From the NCBI GenBank assembly GCA_013361525.1, contig JABFXY010000076.1, positions 1 through 64,000 on the forward strand: a stretch of 64,000 nt of DNA, read 5' to 3'. Positions 25,459-33,853 of this stretch are shown piece by piece (the first letter of the stretch is position 1; each line of letters begins with the position of its first letter). The notes below the pieces were generated by a model. The model ran no database searches and was not told the DNA's origin. It saw nothing but the letters and a program-made list of their open reading frames with translations. Origin of the DNA: Polyangiaceae bacterium (GTDB lineage Bacteria > Myxococcota_A > Polyangia > Polyangiales > Polyangiaceae). Position numbers and translations under genes: made by a program.

Positions 25459-26562
25459 TCAGGCGCGGTAGACGTCGAGGTACTCGCGCATCATTCGATC
25501 CAGCGAGTAGCGCTCCTCGGCGACGACACGGGCGCGGCGGCCCATCGTCCGCGCGAGCTCGCGGTCGTCGATGAACCGCGCGAGCGCCGCACGAAAGGCG
25601 GCTTCGTCGCGCGCGGGGACGAGGAACCCCGTCTCCCCTTCGTCGACGACCCGTGGAACGCCGCCGACCGCCGTGCAGACCAGCGGAAGCGACGTCCCCA
25701 TCGCCTCGGCCAGGCTGAGCGGCAGCCCCTCCGAGTCGCTCGAGAGCGCGAAGACGTCGAAGGCGGTGAGGTGCTCGGGCACGCGCGGCGTCTCCCCCGC
25801 GAAGTGGGTGAACGCTTCGACGCCGAGATCACGCGCGAGCGCACGGGTGTTCTCGGCCTCCGCACCATGACCGACGATCACGAGCCGAACACCCTGGCCG
25901 AGAAGCGGTGCAGCCGAGCGAACGAGGAGCGCTTGGTTCTTCACGGGAGCCATACGGCCGACGGTGCCGATGACGAACGCGTCGCTCGGAACGCCGAGCG
26001 CCTCACGCATGCGCGCGCGCTGTTGCGGATCGGCGCGGAAGCGCTCGAGGTCCGTTCCGTTCAGGATCACGCGCAACTTCCAAGGAAACACCTCACGAAG
26101 CTGAATCGCGAAGTCGGCGGTGGGCTGGCTGACGGCGACGAACGCATGGGTCGCGGCGGCGCCGGCGCGGCGCAACATCAGGCGCGCGAAGGTGTCGGGG
26201 TGTGGGCCGTGTTTTGTGTGGACCGTCCGCGCGCCGGAAGCTCGCGCAGGCACGGCCGCGTACGAGAGCGGCGGCGGGTTGTGCGTGTGGATGACGTCGA
26301 ACCGCTCCCGCAAGAACGTCGACAACAGGCGCGCGCTCAGCGTCTTGTCGTAGCCGCCCGATCGCTTCGGAACACGCAGGATACGAGCGCCTGCCGCCTC
26401 GAACTCCGTCGCGAGCGACCCGTTCGGTGGCTCCTCGAGCGAGACGAGTGTGAGGTCGTGCCCGGCGCGAATCAGCCGGTCGACGCAGAGCAGCGCGACC
26501 CGCTCCGCGCCGCCGGTATGCAGGCTCGAGAGGACGTGCGCGATTCGGAGGCGTTCGCTCAC
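25459..26562 (-). CDS. family 4 glycosyltransferase
   Basis: A 367-residue GT-B fold enzyme. The N-terminus RIAHVLSSLHTGGAERVALL is the GT4 donor/acceptor loop signature. Later come IHTHNPPPLSYAA, ILNGTDLERFR, GTVGRMAPVKNQALLVRSAA and the catalytic E-x7-E region SDSEGLPLSLAEAMGTSLPL, followed by GGVPRVVDEGETGFLVP. It transfers a sugar from a nucleotide donor to an envelope lipid or polysaccharide at the inner face of the membrane. The start is GTG 26562, inside a GTGA overlap with the zinc-ribbon gene, so translation is coupled. The frame is open upstream but that segment is the other gene. Confidence 0.88.
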   Translation of the reverse strand: MSERLRIAHVLSSLHTGGAERVALLCVDRLIRAGHDLTLVSLEEPPNGSLATEFEAAGARILRVPKRSGGYDKTLSARLLSTFLRERFDVIHTHNPPPLSYAAVPARASGARTVHTKHGPHPDTFARLMLRRAGAAATHAFVAVSQPTADFAIQLREVFPWKLRVILNGTDLERFRADPQQRARMREALGVPSDAFVIGTVGRMAPVKNQALLVRSAAPLLGQGVRLVIVGHGAEAENTRALARDLGVEAFTHFAGETPRVPEHLTAFDVFALSSDSEGLPLSLAEAMGTSLPLVCTAVGGVPRVVDEGETGFLVPARDEAAFRAALARFIDDRELARTMGRRARVVAEERYSLDRMMREYLDVYRA

Positions 26563-26807
26563 TTCCGTCCGAGCCCGCCGAGACGCTGGGTCGCTCCCAG
26601 GATCTCGTCGCAATCGATGCAGCGAACCGCCCCATCGTCCTGCTCTTCGAGACTACCGAGGGCGCCGCACTCCGGGCAGCGGTTCTCGAGCCCGCGCTTG
26701 CCCTCTTCGGCGAGGCGCTTCTGCGCCTCTTCGGCCAGCGCCTCGGCGCGGAGCACGTCGTTGCCTGCCGGGGATCCTGAACGTTTCGTGCCGTCGTTCG
26801 CGCTCAT
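26559..26807 (-). CDS. small zinc-ribbon protein
   Basis: An 82-residue acidic/helical protein with a C-terminal zinc ribbon: CPEC near residue 44 and CIDC near residue 63 (NRCPECGALG and VRCIDCDEIL). The N-terminal 35 residues form a charged helix (LRAEALAEEAQKRLAEEGKR). It is too small to be an enzyme and probably works as an adaptor or nucleic-acid-binding protein. Its stop overlaps the GTG start of the GT4 gene. The start ATG at 26807 faces the divergent hydrolase gene 91 bases away. Confidence 0.7.
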   Translation of the reverse strand: MSANDGTKRSGSPAGNDVLRAEALAEEAQKRLAEEGKRGLENRCPECGALGSLEEQDDGAVRCIDCDEILGATQRLGGLGRK

Positions 26808-26898
26808 CGATGGTTTGCCTCGGTCCTTGCCGGTGGCCCGGCGCGTTGCCTTGTTACCACGACTTTGCCGAAGGCTCGTACGGGTCCTACGATCGTCG

Positions 26899-27804
26899 AT
26901 GATGCGCGAGGTGCAGTTGGGGCGCGGCGACGGGTCGCGCGTGGGGACACCGCTGTTGGGGGGCTGGTTGGTGGTCGCGGCGGCGGTCGCGACCTTGATC
27001 GGTTGCGGGCCCGACAAACACGCGCGACGTGCAGGCACGCCGACGAGCCACGTCGCTTCGGCTGCGACGGCGGCAACCGAAGCACCGCTCGTTTCGACGA
27101 CGGCCGCGCCCGCCGAGCCAAAACCGAGCGCCGAGCCCGAGCTGCCCGCGGCGCCCTCACCCGAATCAGAAGCGGTCGAGGTCGTCAGCGTCGACGTCAA
27201 AGGCGACCGCCCGCTGCTCGTCGTTCGAGGCGAGGGGCGAACGCCGATCGTGTATTTGCACGGCCGATGCGGCGACCCGACGGCCTTCAAGGCGTGGGCG
27301 CACACGGGTCGCCGCTTCGGAACGATCGTGTCGCTGACCGGCGACAAGAAGTGCAAACACTCGACGCGCACGCAATGGTCCGAGGACACCGCGGCGCTCG
27401 ACCGGCGCGTGACGAAGGCGCTCGCCGCGGTCGAGAAGGAGCTCGGCATCGAGCTCGACAAGGACCGGCGGATCGTCGTCGGTTACTCGCAGGGTTCGCT
27501 CAAGGCCGAAGCGCTCGCCGCCCGTTTTCCGAAGCGATACCCGCGCGCCGTGCTCATCGCCGGACCGCGCGCGCCGCGCGACGGCGCGCTCCGCAAGACG
27601 GAGTCCGTCCTGCTCATGGCGGGCGACCGTGATGCCCGCGACCACCTGCGCGAGGCCGTCCGAAAGCTCGGCAAACAACACACGCCGGCGAAGTACGTCG
27701 AGCTGCCGGGCGCGCGCCATGGCGAGTACGGCAACGACGCCGAACGCACGATGGACGAGGCCCTGAACTGGCTCGTGTCCACCCCCTCACCGCTCGGCGC
27801 ATAG
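26899..27804 (+). CDS. lipoprotein alpha/beta-hydrolase
   Basis: A 301-residue protein starting at tandem ATGs (26899 and 26902). The signal peptide ends in lipobox TLIGC, followed by an Ala/Thr/Pro/Glu linker to about residue 90. The hydrolase domain has an oxyanion-hole motif (IVYLHGRCGDP), the nucleophile elbow GYSQGS, an acid in LMAGDRDARDH and the catalytic His in LPGARHGEYG. It is therefore an esterase/peptidase-like enzyme anchored in the envelope; substrate unknown. Upstream it diverges from the zinc-ribbon/GT4 pair, and the propeller-M28 gene follows after 71 bases. Confidence 0.8.
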   Translation: MMREVQLGRGDGSRVGTPLLGGWLVVAAAVATLIGCGPDKHARRAGTPTSHVASAATAATEAPLVSTTAAPAEPKPSAEPELPAAPSPESEAVEVVSVDVKGDRPLLVVRGEGRTPIVYLHGRCGDPTAFKAWAHTGRRFGTIVSLTGDKKCKHSTRTQWSEDTAALDRRVTKALAAVEKELGIELDKDRRIVVGYSQGSLKAEALAARFPKRYPRAVLIAGPRAPRDGALRKTESVLLMAGDRDARDHLREAVRKLGKQHTPAKYVELPGARHGEYGNDAERTMDEALNWLVSTPSPLGA

Positions 27805-27875
27805 CGAGCCGCCGCGGCGTCGAAATCGGACGAAAGCCTGGAGCGAATCGCCACGAGAACGAGTAACGTGCGCGC

Positions 27876-30698
27876 GTGAAGAAGCGCATCCCTCGTGCGG
27901 CGCGCGCAGCCGCCGTCCTCGCAACCTCGACGATCGTCGCCTCGCTGGCCTCTTGCCGCGGCGCCGAGCATCCGACGGATCAGACGACCTCGACCGCGAC
28001 GACGACGGCCAAGCCCCCGCCGAAGAACCCCGAGCCGCACCTCGCCGACATCCGACAGCTGACGTTCGGCGGCGAGAACGCCGAGGCGTATTGGTCCTTC
28101 AAGGGCGACCAGCTCATCCTCCAATCGCGCACGGGCGACATGGGATGCGACCGCATCTACCGGATGCCGGTCAACGTCGACAAACCCACGCTGACGCCGG
28201 TCTCGAGCGGCAAGGGCGCGACGACTTGCTCGTACTTCATGCCGGGCGACGAGGACGTCATCTACGCCTCGACGCACCTCGGCGGCGACGCGTGCCCGCC
28301 GAAGCCCGATCACAGCAAGGGCTATGTCTGGGCGCTCTACGACACGTACGACATCTTCAAGGCGAAGGCCGACGGCTCGAACCCCGTGCGCCTCACCGAA
28401 ACGCCCGGCTACGACGCCGAGGCGACCGTCTGCAAGAAGGACGGCTCGATCATCTTCACGTCGGTGCGCGACAAGGACATCGAGCTCTACCGGATGGACG
28501 CCGACGGTAAGAACGTGAAGCGTCTCACGACGGAGCCGGGCTACGACGGCGGCGCGTTCTTCAACGAGGACTGCTCGAAGATCGTGTGGCGCGCGTCGAG
28601 GCCGAAGGGCAAGGCGCTCGAAGACTTCAAGTCGCTCCTGTCGCAGAACCTCGTCAGGCCGACGAAGCTCGAGCTGTGGGTGGCGAATGCCGACGGCAGC
28701 GACGCGACGCAGGTGACGTATCTCGACTCGGCGTCGTTCGCGCCGTTCTTCGCGCCCGGGTCGAAGCGCATCCTCTTCAGCTCGAACGTCGGTGATCCGA
28801 AGGGTCGCGAGTTCGACATTTGGGCGATCGACGTCGACGGCTCCAACCTCGAGCGTGTCACGGCGACGCCCGGCTTCGACGGCTTTCCGATGTTCTCGCC
28901 GGACGGCAAGCAGCTCGCGTTCGCGTCGAACCGCGCGACCGAACAAGGCAAGAGCGACACGAACGTGTTCGTCGCGCGTTGGGTCGACACGCCCGGCGAC
29001 GCCGCGGCGAAGAGCCCGAGCGAAGAGACGGGCGCGGACCGGGTCGCCAAGGATGCACGATGGCTGGCCGATCCTGCCCGCGAAGGTCGAGGCGTCGGCA
29101 CGAAGGGCCTCGAGGAAGCGGGCGCCTACGTCGAATCGCGCTTCAAGTCGCTGGGGCTCGAGCCCGCGGCGGCGAAGGGTTCGTATCGACAGACATTCCC
29201 GGTGCGCGTCGCGCTGTCGGGTGACGCGAAGCTCGACGCCGGCGGCAAAGCGGTCGAGGGCGTCCTGCCGTTGTCGTTCTCGAGCTCGGCGAGCAAGCTC
29301 ACCGGCGAGCTCGTGCTGGCGGGCTACGGCATCCAAGCCGGCGCGATCGACGACTACAAAGGTCTCGACGTCAAAGACAAGATCGTCGTCGTCCGTCGGT
29401 TCGTTCCGGATGGACCGCCGTTCGACAAGCCGGCCGAGCGACGCCGCCACGGCGACCTCGAGCGAAAGGCTCGGCTCGCGCGGGAAAAGGGCGCGAAGGC
29501 GATCATCATCGTCGACTATCCGACGGCGCCGAAAGCGAAGATGCCGGACGAGGCGAAGCTGCCGACGCTGGGAACGGAGACGTCGAGTGATGCGCGCATC
29601 GTCGCCCTCGCAGCGCCGCGCGCCGCGCTCGCGCCGATCGTCGATCGCCTCGCGAAGCGCGAGAAAATCACCGCGACCATCGACGTCGCGCTGAAGCCCG
29701 AAGAAAAGCCCGCGTTCAACGTCGTCGCGAAGCTCCCGGCGCGCGGTGCAGCGAAGAAGAAGGGCGCGATCGTCATCGGCGCGCACTACGACCACCTCGG
29801 CATGGGCGGGCACGGTTCGCTCGCGCACGACGGGGAGCCGGCGGTGCACCCGGGCGCGGACGACAACGCTTCGGGTGTCGCGGCGCTGCTCGAGATCGCG
29901 CGCGGGCTGTCGCAGCCGGACGTGAAGCTCGACCGCGACGTCTACGTCGTCGCGTTCTCCGGTGAAGAGCGAGGCATCCTCGGCTCGAGCTTCCTCACGA
30001 AGAACCCGCCGCCCGGCCTCGCGCCGGCGGAGATCTCCGTGATGATCAACCTCGACATGGTCGGCCGCGTTCGAAACAACAAGATGGAGATCGTCGGTCA
30101 CGACACGGCGAAGGAGCTCGGCGAGATCGTCGAGGCCGCTTGCGCGACGTCGAAGCTCGGCTGCGCGCCGGGCAAAGGCGGCGGCTTTGGGCCGAGCGAC
30201 CACGCGGCGTTTTACGGCGCCGGCGTCCCCGTGCTGTTCCTGTTCTCGGGAACGCACGGCGACTACCACAAGCCGTCGGACACCGCCGACAAGCTCAACG
30301 CCGGCGGCATCGCGCAGTCGGCCGTCCTCGTCGAAGACCTCGCGAGGCGCGTCGCCGCGCGTGACGGGGCGTTCACGTACGTGACCGTCTCCGAGCCTCC
30401 GGTGAAGGGCGATCAGCGATCGTTCGGCGCCTCGCTCGGCACGATCCCCGACTACGTCGGCTCCGCGGACGGCAAGGGCGTGCTGCTCGCCGGCGTCCGA
30501 CAAGGCGGCGGAGCCGATCAGGCAGGCCTCAAGCGAGGAGACCGCATCGTCAAGCTCGGGACCTTCGAAGTGTCGAGCGTCGAGGACCTGATGTTCGTCC
30601 TCAACGAGGTCAAGCCCGGCACGAAGGTGAAGGCCGTGATCATGCGCGAGGGTAAAAAGCTCGAGCTACCGGTGACGTTCCAAGCCTCGAAGCGCTGA
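27876..30698 (+). CDS. TolB-like propeller - M28 metallopeptidase - PDZ lipoprotein
   Basis: A 940-residue protein with a GTG start. The signal sequence ends in lipobox SLASC. Residues 45-370 are TolB/PD40 beta-propeller repeats (IYRMPVNVDK, IWAIDVDGSNLERVTATPGF, FSPDGKQLAFASNR). Residues 400-830 are an M28 aminopeptidase with an inserted PA-like domain; the zinc ligands are all visible: GAHYDHLGMGG near 637, GADDNASGVAAL near 661, FSGEERGILGSS near 695, INLDMVGR and PSDHAAFY near 775. A PDZ domain closes the protein (GADQAGLKRGDRIVKLGTFE, residues 868-938). It likely degrades peptides outside the cytoplasm; the propeller and PDZ would select or hold the substrate. Confidence 0.9.
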   Translation: MKKRIPRAARAAAVLATSTIVASLASCRGAEHPTDQTTSTATTTAKPPPKNPEPHLADIRQLTFGGENAEAYWSFKGDQLILQSRTGDMGCDRIYRMPVNVDKPTLTPVSSGKGATTCSYFMPGDEDVIYASTHLGGDACPPKPDHSKGYVWALYDTYDIFKAKADGSNPVRLTETPGYDAEATVCKKDGSIIFTSVRDKDIELYRMDADGKNVKRLTTEPGYDGGAFFNEDCSKIVWRASRPKGKALEDFKSLLSQNLVRPTKLELWVANADGSDATQVTYLDSASFAPFFAPGSKRILFSSNVGDPKGREFDIWAIDVDGSNLERVTATPGFDGFPMFSPDGKQLAFASNRATEQGKSDTNVFVARWVDTPGDAAAKSPSEETGADRVAKDARWLADPAREGRGVGTKGLEEAGAYVESRFKSLGLEPAAAKGSYRQTFPVRVALSGDAKLDAGGKAVEGVLPLSFSSSASKLTGELVLAGYGIQAGAIDDYKGLDVKDKIVVVRRFVPDGPPFDKPAERRRHGDLERKARLAREKGAKAIIIVDYPTAPKAKMPDEAKLPTLGTETSSDARIVALAAPRAALAPIVDRLAKREKITATIDVALKPEEKPAFNVVAKLPARGAAKKKGAIVIGAHYDHLGMGGHGSLAHDGEPAVHPGADDNASGVAALLEIARGLSQPDVKLDRDVYVVAFSGEERGILGSSFLTKNPPPGLAPAEISVMINLDMVGRVRNNKMEIVGHDTAKELGEIVEAACATSKLGCAPGKGGGFGPSDHAAFYGAGVPVLFLFSGTHGDYHKPSDTADKLNAGGIAQSAVLVEDLARRVAARDGAFTYVTVSEPPVKGDQRSFGASLGTIPDYVGSADGKGVLLAGVRQGGGADQAGLKRGDRIVKLGTFEVSSVEDLMFVLNEVKPGTKVKAVIMREGKKLELPVTFQASKR

Positions 30699-30708
30699 GC
30701 CGGGCGGG

Positions 30709-30740
30709 CGCTCGTTTGGGGTGTGCGCCTCGAACGAGCG
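30709..30740. terminator. hairpin after M28 gene
   Basis: CGCTCGTT (30709-30716) pairs with AACGAGCG (30733-30740) around a 16-base loop, 10 bases after the stop. No T-tract. The remaining 220 bases before the next gene hold no feature I recognise apart from two similar purine-rich words (gtgcgcgcaagaaaagt and gcgcgcgagagaaaagt). Confidence 0.5.
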
Positions 30741-30960
30741 TCCAGCGTGCGCGCGCAAGAAAAGTCGATTTCGGGAGGCGGCAATCGGCCGCCGGCGGCA
30801 CAACATCACCGATGGAACAGGGCGCGCACAGACTCGGGTGCCAGTGCGACCGCAGGGAGCACACCCACCAGGCGGGACCCGAGTCGTCGTGCGCGCGCGA
30901 GAGAAAAGTGAGCAGCGGATCTTGAAGCGCCGTACCCGCGGTGCGACTCGGTCCTCGCAC

Positions 30961-33840
30961 ATGCTCCGTCTCCGCCGCTTCGCCCCCGCTCTGCTCGCAG
31001 GTCTCGCGACCGCCTCCCTCGCCTCCTCCGCGCAGGCGATCCAGCCGAACGAAGAGCTGGGGAGTCGCCCGACGATCGAGCACCACGGAGGCGGCGACGC
31101 CAACGTGCGCGGCAAGCTGTTGTGGGATCGGGTGCCGTCGCGCCGGGCGTCCGCGTACGCCACGTTCCTGGCCGAGGTCGGTCCGGGATGGCGCGCGAGC
31201 TTCGATGACCGCACCGGCGTCCCGTCGCGGCTCTACGGCCCGGGGCTGAACGTCCCCGGCAGCGTCGCGAGCGGCGCCATCGCGGAGTCGTACGCGCGCG
31301 AATTCCTCGCGCGACACCTCCGCCTCCTCGCGCCGGGCAACAACGCTTCGGACTTCGAGCTCGTCTCGAACGATCTCGATGCCGGGATGCGCACCCTCGG
31401 TTTCGTTCAGAAGTCGGGGTCGCTGCGCGTGCTCGGCGGCCAGGTGAGCTTTCGATTCAAGAACGACCGCCTCTTCATGATCGGCTCCGAAGCGCTGCCG
31501 TCGGTGCCCGTCCTTTCGCAGCCGTCGAGCATCGACATCGATCGCGCGAAGAAAGAGGCGATGCGCTGGGTCGGCGAAGACTTCGGTCTCAACACCGCAG
31601 GCGCTGCCGGCGATGCAGTCGTGCTTCCCCACCGCGACGCATCCGGCGCGCTCACGTACACGGTCGCAATTCCGTTCGAGGTCACGCCGTCGCTCGTGAC
31701 GGCGAAGTTCCGCGTCTACGTCGACGCGACGACGTACGAGCCGATCGTGCGCGAGCAGCTCTTCAAATTCGCCAGCGCCAACGTCGCGCTCCGTGTCCCC
31801 GAGCGCGCTCCGACGTACGGGCAGCGCTTCGACGCGGCGGCGCTGCTCACGGCGGTCACCGTCGGCGGCGTCACGCAGAAGACCGACGAGGCGGGCGCGA
31901 TCACCTGGTCGGGGACGGATCCGACGGCGATCGAGCTCAGCCTGAACGGTGATCGCGCGCGCGTCTGGAACGACGCCGGCGACGAAGCGCTCCTCTCCGT
32001 CTCGCTCGCGGACGCGACGCCGTACGTATGGGATCAGTCGTCGGATGGTCTCGTCGACGCGCAGCTCACGTCGTTCGTCCACGCCGGCAGGGTCCGCGAG
32101 TACGCCCGCACGTTCGCTCCGACGCTGAGCTTTTTGAACCAGCAGGTGAAGGCGACCGTCAACATCGACGACATCTGCAACGCCTTCTCCGACGGCACGT
32201 CGATCAACTTCTATTTGGAAGGCAACGGCTGCGCGAACACCGGTCGGATTGCCGATGTCGTCTATCACGAGTACGGCCACTCGATTCACGCGCACGCGGT
32301 CATCGAAGGTGTCGGCGAGTTCGAGGGTGCGCTCTCCGAAGGCCAGGCCGACTACCTCGCCGCCACCATCACGGGTGATCCCGCGACCGCGCGCGGCTTC
32401 TTCATGACGGAGGAAGAGCTGCGTCACATCGACCCGCCGCAGGAGAACGTGTGGCCGGACGACGTCGTCGGTGAGGTCCACTACGACGGTCTCATCATCG
32501 GCCAAGCGCTCTGGGACCTGCGCAAGAACCTCATCGCTTCGCTCGGTGAGGTCGAAGGAGTGCAGCGCGCGAACGAGCTCTACTACCAAGGCATCCGCCG
32601 CGCCGTCGACATCCCGTCGATGTATCCGGAGATCCTCGCCGCGGACGACGACGACGGCGACATCAGCAACGGCACGCCGAACGTATGCGAGATCAACGAG
32701 GCCTTCGCACGCCACGGCCTGCGGCCGACGACCGGCACGGCGACGAGCCTCGGCGTGATGGCGCCGTCGCAAGACGGCTACGAGGTCTCGGTCGAGCTCG
32801 TCGGTCTGTTCCCGCAGTGCGAAGGTGAAGCCATCGTCGGTGGGACGCTCTCCTGGCGCGATCGCGACCTGCCGGCGTCGACCGGCGATGTCGCGCTCGA
32901 CCTCTCCGGCAACATCCTCACCGGGACGATCCCCGCGCAGCCCGATCGACACGTCATCAAATACGCGGTCGACGTCGAGCTCGAGGGACCGACCGTCCAC
33001 TTCCCGGACAATGCCGCGGATCCCGAATACGAGTTCTTCATCGGTGAGGTGACGCCGCTCTACTGCACCGACTTCGAGGCGGATCCGCTCGCGGAAGGTT
33101 GGAAGCACGGCCTCGAGGAAGGCACGCCGGACGAAGGCGCGGATGACTGGACCTGGGGCGAGCCGAACGGCAATTCGCAGAACGGCGACCCGCCGGCGGC
33201 ATTCTCCGGCGACAACGTGTTCGGCAACGATCTAGCGCTCGAGGATAACTACAACGGCCTCTACCAGCCGGAAAAGACCACCTTCGCCAGGTCGCCGGTC
33301 ATCGAGCTGAAGGGTCACAAGAACGTTCACCTCCAATACCGGCGCTGGCTGAACGTCGAGGATGCTCACTTCGATCGCGCGACCATCCACGTCGGCGACA
33401 ACGTCGTCTGGCAGAACCTCGACAGCAACCAAGGCGACAGCAGCAACACGCACCACCGCGACAGGGAGTGGCGTTTCCAGGACGTCGATCTCTCGGACGC
33501 GATCGGCGCGGACGATTCGGTGCAGGTCACCTTCAAGATCGCGAGCGACCCCGGCCTCGAGTTCGGTGGCTGGACCATCGACGACTTCTGCGTCGTCGCG
33601 CTCGACGACGCAGAACCTTGCGTCGGCGACGCGTGCGGCGAGGGCGGCGCCGGCGGTGCAGGCGGTGGCGGCGCTGTGGGCGGTGAAGGCGGCGGCGACA
33701 GCGTGAACCCCGAGCCCGACGATGGGTGCGGGTGCGCGGTCCCCGGTCGCGAGTCGAACATGCGCGGCCTCGGCGCGCTCGCAGTAGCCGGCCTTGCCGC
33801 ACTGCTCCGGCGACGACGCGCCGGCGCGAAGCCGCGCTGA
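30961..33840 (+). CDS. secreted gluzincin metallopeptidase with MYXO-CTERM anchor
   Basis: A 959-residue exported protein. ATG 30961 begins a Sec signal peptide (LRLRRFAPALLAGLATASLA, cleavage after SAQA). A propeptide of FTP/PepSY type follows (GGQVSFRFKNDRLFMIG). The catalytic domain has HEYGH near residue 436 and the downstream glutamate in EGQADY near 459, the HExxH-E arrangement of fungalysin-like gluzincins. Residues 690-890 look like jelly-roll/immune-inhibitor-A-type beta domains (YRRWLNVEDAHFDRATIHVG). The C-terminus has a Gly-rich linker, DDGCGCAVPG, a hydrophobic helix and RRRR: the MYXO-CTERM signal, processed by myxosortase in known species. The protein is thus a surface-attached or released protease, plausibly predatory or nutritional. 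Confidence 0.88.
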   Translation: MLRLRRFAPALLAGLATASLASSAQAIQPNEELGSRPTIEHHGGGDANVRGKLLWDRVPSRRASAYATFLAEVGPGWRASFDDRTGVPSRLYGPGLNVPGSVASGAIAESYAREFLARHLRLLAPGNNASDFELVSNDLDAGMRTLGFVQKSGSLRVLGGQVSFRFKNDRLFMIGSEALPSVPVLSQPSSIDIDRAKKEAMRWVGEDFGLNTAGAAGDAVVLPHRDASGALTYTVAIPFEVTPSLVTAKFRVYVDATTYEPIVREQLFKFASANVALRVPERAPTYGQRFDAAALLTAVTVGGVTQKTDEAGAITWSGTDPTAIELSLNGDRARVWNDAGDEALLSVSLADATPYVWDQSSDGLVDAQLTSFVHAGRVREYARTFAPTLSFLNQQVKATVNIDDICNAFSDGTSINFYLEGNGCANTGRIADVVYHEYGHSIHAHAVIEGVGEFEGALSEGQADYLAATITGDPATARGFFMTEEELRHIDPPQENVWPDDVVGEVHYDGLIIGQALWDLRKNLIASLGEVEGVQRANELYYQGIRRAVDIPSMYPEILAADDDDGDISNGTPNVCEINEAFARHGLRPTTGTATSLGVMAPSQDGYEVSVELVGLFPQCEGEAIVGGTLSWRDRDLPASTGDVALDLSGNILTGTIPAQPDRHVIKYAVDVELEGPTVHFPDNAADPEYEFFIGEVTPLYCTDFEADPLAEGWKHGLEEGTPDEGADDWTWGEPNGNSQNGDPPAAFSGDNVFGNDLALEDNYNGLYQPEKTTFARSPVIELKGHKNVHLQYRRWLNVEDAHFDRATIHVGDNVVWQNLDSNQGDSSNTHHRDREWRFQDVDLSDAIGADDSVQVTFKIASDPGLEFGGWTIDDFCVVALDDAEPCVGDACGEGGAGGAGGGGAVGGEGGGDSVNPEPDDGCGCAVPGRESNMRGLGALAVAGLAALLRRRRAGAKPR

Positions 33841-33853
33841 CCGCGGCGCTCGA

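Noticed and set aside
27483..30503. Very long minus-strand open frame (about 1000 codons) opposite the M28 peptidase gene
   Set aside because: It is a high-GC shadow: Arg/Asp/Val-rich, no recognisable motif, and exactly antisense to a gene with complete catalytic motifs.
30640..33108. Minus-strand open frame of about 820 codons opposite the MYXO-CTERM peptidase
   Set aside because: Antisense shadow with extreme Arg content; the plus-strand product has signal peptide, HEYGH and MYXO-CTERM.
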